From contig JAHXIO010000005.1 in the NCBI GenBank assembly GCA_025655595.1, positions 620,001 through 684,000 on the forward strand: DNA of 64,000 nucleotides, written 5' to 3'. How positions within the stretch are numbered: the stretch's first letter is position 1; every line of letters starts with the position of its first letter. The position numbers and the translations under genes are program-made. Shown in pieces: positions 62,543-64,000 of this stretch. This stretch comes from Candidatus Thiodiazotropha sp. (ex Monitilora ramsayi) (lineage in GTDB: Bacteria; Pseudomonadota; Gammaproteobacteria; Chromatiales; Chromatiaceae). The notes under the pieces are model-generated. The model was given only the letters and a program-made list of their open reading frames with translations, did not search any database and was not told where the DNA came from.

Positions 62543-63025
62543 ATGCCAGTGAGATCGGGGATCCGCCACGTTTTTCTTTTTCTGCTATGGGTGCTGATGC
62601 CATCGTTACTGATGGCCGAACCCGTGGATTTTGAGCTGGAAGGTCTGGATGGGAAGACCTATAAACTATCCGACTATCGTGGGAAGTGGGTTCTGGTCAA
62701 CTATTGGGCCACCTGGTGTCCACCGTGCCGCGAAGAGTTGCCGGAACTTGAGGTGTTCCATGCCAATCACAAAGATAAGGATGCAGTGGTGCTCGGTGTG
62801 GCAATGGAGCGGATCAAGAAGGAGCGTCTCCAGGCCTTCGTCGATGACCAGTTCATCAGCTATCCGATTTTGATGATGAAGCCGGCTGCGAGTACGGAAC
62901 TGGGCCGGGTGCCCGGCTTACCGACCTCCTATCTGATCGACCCAAAAGGGGAATTGGCTGCTCGTCAGGTCGGTCCGGTGACATTGGAGGATCTTGAAGC
63001 ATTCATAGCAAACGGAAACGAGTAG
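62543..63025 (+). CDS. TlpA/ResA-type periplasmic thiol-disulfide protein
   Basis: 160 residues with a signal peptide (about 1-25, ending LLMA). The thioredoxin fold has ATWCPPCREELPEL (active CPPC) and the cis-Pro segment VPGLPTSYLID. TlpA proteins keep cysteines reduced in cytochrome or enzyme maturation. It is followed after nine bases by another thioredoxin-fold gene and then a TolC-like gene with four bases of overlap. Confidence 0.93.
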   Translation: MPVRSGIRHVFLFLLWVLMPSLLMAEPVDFELEGLDGKTYKLSDYRGKWVLVNYWATWCPPCREELPELEVFHANHKDKDAVVLGVAMERIKKERLQAFVDDQFISYPILMMKPAASTELGRVPGLPTSYLIDPKGELAARQVGPVTLEDLEAFIANGNE

Positions 63026-63034
63026 GAGCCTGCC

Positions 63035-63574
63035 ATGCGAAGACGACTGCGATGGTTGCCAGTACTGCTAATGATTGTTCTGGGCAGCACCCAGGCCGCG
63101 ACCCGTGATCCTGGAGAGTTCTTCTTCGATCAGGGGTTGGGCAATTTCAACGAGGAACTGGAGATTGCCAGGGATGAAGGCAAGAAAGGTGTGCTGATCA
63201 TGTTCGAAATGGATGAATGTCCTTTCTGCCACCGAATGAAAAGGCGGGTACTAAACCAGACAGTAGTACAGGACTACTTCAAGGATCACTTCCTGATCTA
63301 TACGGTGGATATCGAAGGCGATGTGGAGATTGCCGATTTCCAGGGCAGAACAATGAAAGAGAAGGACTTCGCTTTCAAAGTACACAAGGTGCGTGCCACA
63401 CCGGTATTTGGGTTTTTCGATCTGGACGGAAAGCTGATGACCCGTTTTACCGGCGCTACAAACGACGCACGTGAGTTCCTTTGGTTGGGTGAGTTTGTGG
63501 TGAACGATCACTACAAAACGACCAACTTTTCCCGTTACAAGAGGCAGAAGAAGAAGGAACTCAGGCAACAGTGA
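63035..63574 (+). CDS. Secreted thioredoxin-fold protein (SoxW/YyaL-like)
   Basis: 179 residues with a signal peptide (about 1-22). MFEMDECPFCHRMKRRVLN contains the CPFC redox pair, followed by KVRATPVFGFFDLDGK with the cis-Pro. The basic tail (YKRQKKKELRQQ) is unusual. It resembles thioredoxins linked to periplasmic sulfur or cytochrome maturation. Its TGA overlaps the GTG of the TolC-like gene by four bases (GTGA). Confidence 0.9.
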   Translation: MRRRLRWLPVLLMIVLGSTQAATRDPGEFFFDQGLGNFNEELEIARDEGKKGVLIMFEMDECPFCHRMKRRVLNQTVVQDYFKDHFLIYTVDIEGDVEIADFQGRTMKEKDFAFKVHKVRATPVFGFFDLDGKLMTRFTGATNDAREFLWLGEFVVNDHYKTTNFSRYKRQKKKELRQQ

Positions 63575-64000
63575 GTAGTTTGGCTCGGCAGAGCAACACC
63601 CTGGCAGGTCTGCTGTTGCGGGTCATTCTGACCTGTTTCGCAGCATCGGTTTGGGCGCAACAGCCACTACCCTCTCCGCTCTCGCTGGAGCAGGCATTGG
63701 TCATCGCAGATGAGACCCATCCCGACAGGCTGTTGGCCGATGCGGCGCTGGCGCAAGCGATGGCAAGACGCCAGCAGATTGAATCGGTGTATGACACCCA
63801 GCTGAAACTTACCGGTGAATTGCGCGCTATCGATCCCTCAGAGATCGCGGTCTACCAGACCCACAACGACAGCCTCGCCCGGCTCAATCTCAGCAAGCAG
63901 CTCTACGACTTTGGTCGTACCGCCCGGGCAGAGGAGGCGGCGGATGCTACCCTGGCCTCCCGGGAGTGGCGGCTCAAGGCGGTGAGACAGCAACGACGGC
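63571..64000 (+). CDS. TolC-family outer-membrane channel, N-terminal part (runs off the window)
   Basis: Open frame from a GTG overlapping the previous stop to the window edge, 143 residues. A signal peptide (about 1-28, ending VWA) precedes PLSLEQALVIADETHPDRLL, the start of the first TolC repeat, then the strand LKLTGELRAIDP and helix-rich sequence with LSKQLYDFGRT, the YDFG motif common in outer-membrane efflux proteins. It would form the outer channel of an efflux or type I system whose other parts lie beyond the window. Confidence 0.88.
   Translation, partial: MSSLARQSNTLAGLLLRVILTCFAASVWAQQPLPSPLSLEQALVIADETHPDRLLADAALAQAMARRQQIESVYDTQLKLTGELRAIDPSEIAVYQTHNDSLARLNLSKQLYDFGRTARAEEAADATLASREWRLKAVRQQRR

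Overview
The window is a 64 kb stretch of bacterial chromosome with moderate GC and dense coding. Nearly every gene is of gammaproteobacterial type. The gene orders rpoZ-spoT, ridA/recG, ubiC-ubiA, bioBFHCD, gspA-gspB and rpoH-ftsX-ftsE-ftsY next to paired M16 peptidases, rsmD, coaD and a Chromatium-type ferredoxin point to a free-living or symbiotic gammaproteobacterium, perhaps near the sulfur-oxidising Chromatiales. That placement rests on gene order and remembered families, not on a search. There is no rRNA, phage, CRISPR array or intact transposase gene.

Layout. 1-2 kb: a cut-off MFS permease divergent from an AraC regulator. 1.7-17.3 kb: rpoZ, spoT, a double-receiver GGDEF/EAL protein, ridA, an unknown gene, a PPOX protein, a second EF-G, yjbQ, recG, a beta-helix lipoprotein, ubiC and ubiA. 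17.5-24 kb: a secreted DUF255 thioredoxin-fold protein with a periplasmic rhodanese, a Sel1 protein, and gspA-gspB. 24-29.4 kb: comF divergent from a five-gene biotin operon. 29.4-39.7 kb: the rpoH-ftsXEY block and the divergent M16/rsmD/coaD/ferredoxin/ggt block, then an Lpp-like lipoprotein. 39.8-48 kb: an L,D-transpeptidase, an atypical ParA-like ATPase with a STAS protein, ychF, tRNA-Met, an unknown coiled-coil protein, amtB, queD and a phosphopantetheinyl transferase. 48-48.6 kb: a non-coding palindromic repeat element and a short independent transcript unit. 48.6-53.6 kb: an EamA exporter convergent with a TRAP transporter carrying a TatT subunit. 54-64 kb: an AGCS symporter, a DegS-like protease, BolA/glutaredoxin, hda-wrbA-arsC, a YihY protein, a possible PilZ protein, two thioredoxin-fold proteins and a cut-off TolC-like gene.

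The strongest new signal is regulatory. Five gaps hold sequences that fit a sigma-28 (FliA) promoter with an exact 11-base spacer. Each lies directly upstream, in the right direction, of a signalling or unknown gene: the GGDEF/EAL protein (4727-4753), an unknown 253-residue protein (7961-7987), the ParA-like ATPase (40868-40894), the STAS protein (41810-41836) and the unknown coiled-coil protein (44658-44684, minus strand). No flagellar structural gene is in the window, so this looks like a dispersed motility regulon that may define a cell-decision module including two proteins of unknown function.

A second clear signal is at rpoH. A sigma-E promoter lies upstream of a sigma-70-type promoter whose -35 to -10 interval is covered by a near-perfect CIRCE operator, so HrcA, sigma-E and housekeeping sigma appear to converge on sigma-32 synthesis.
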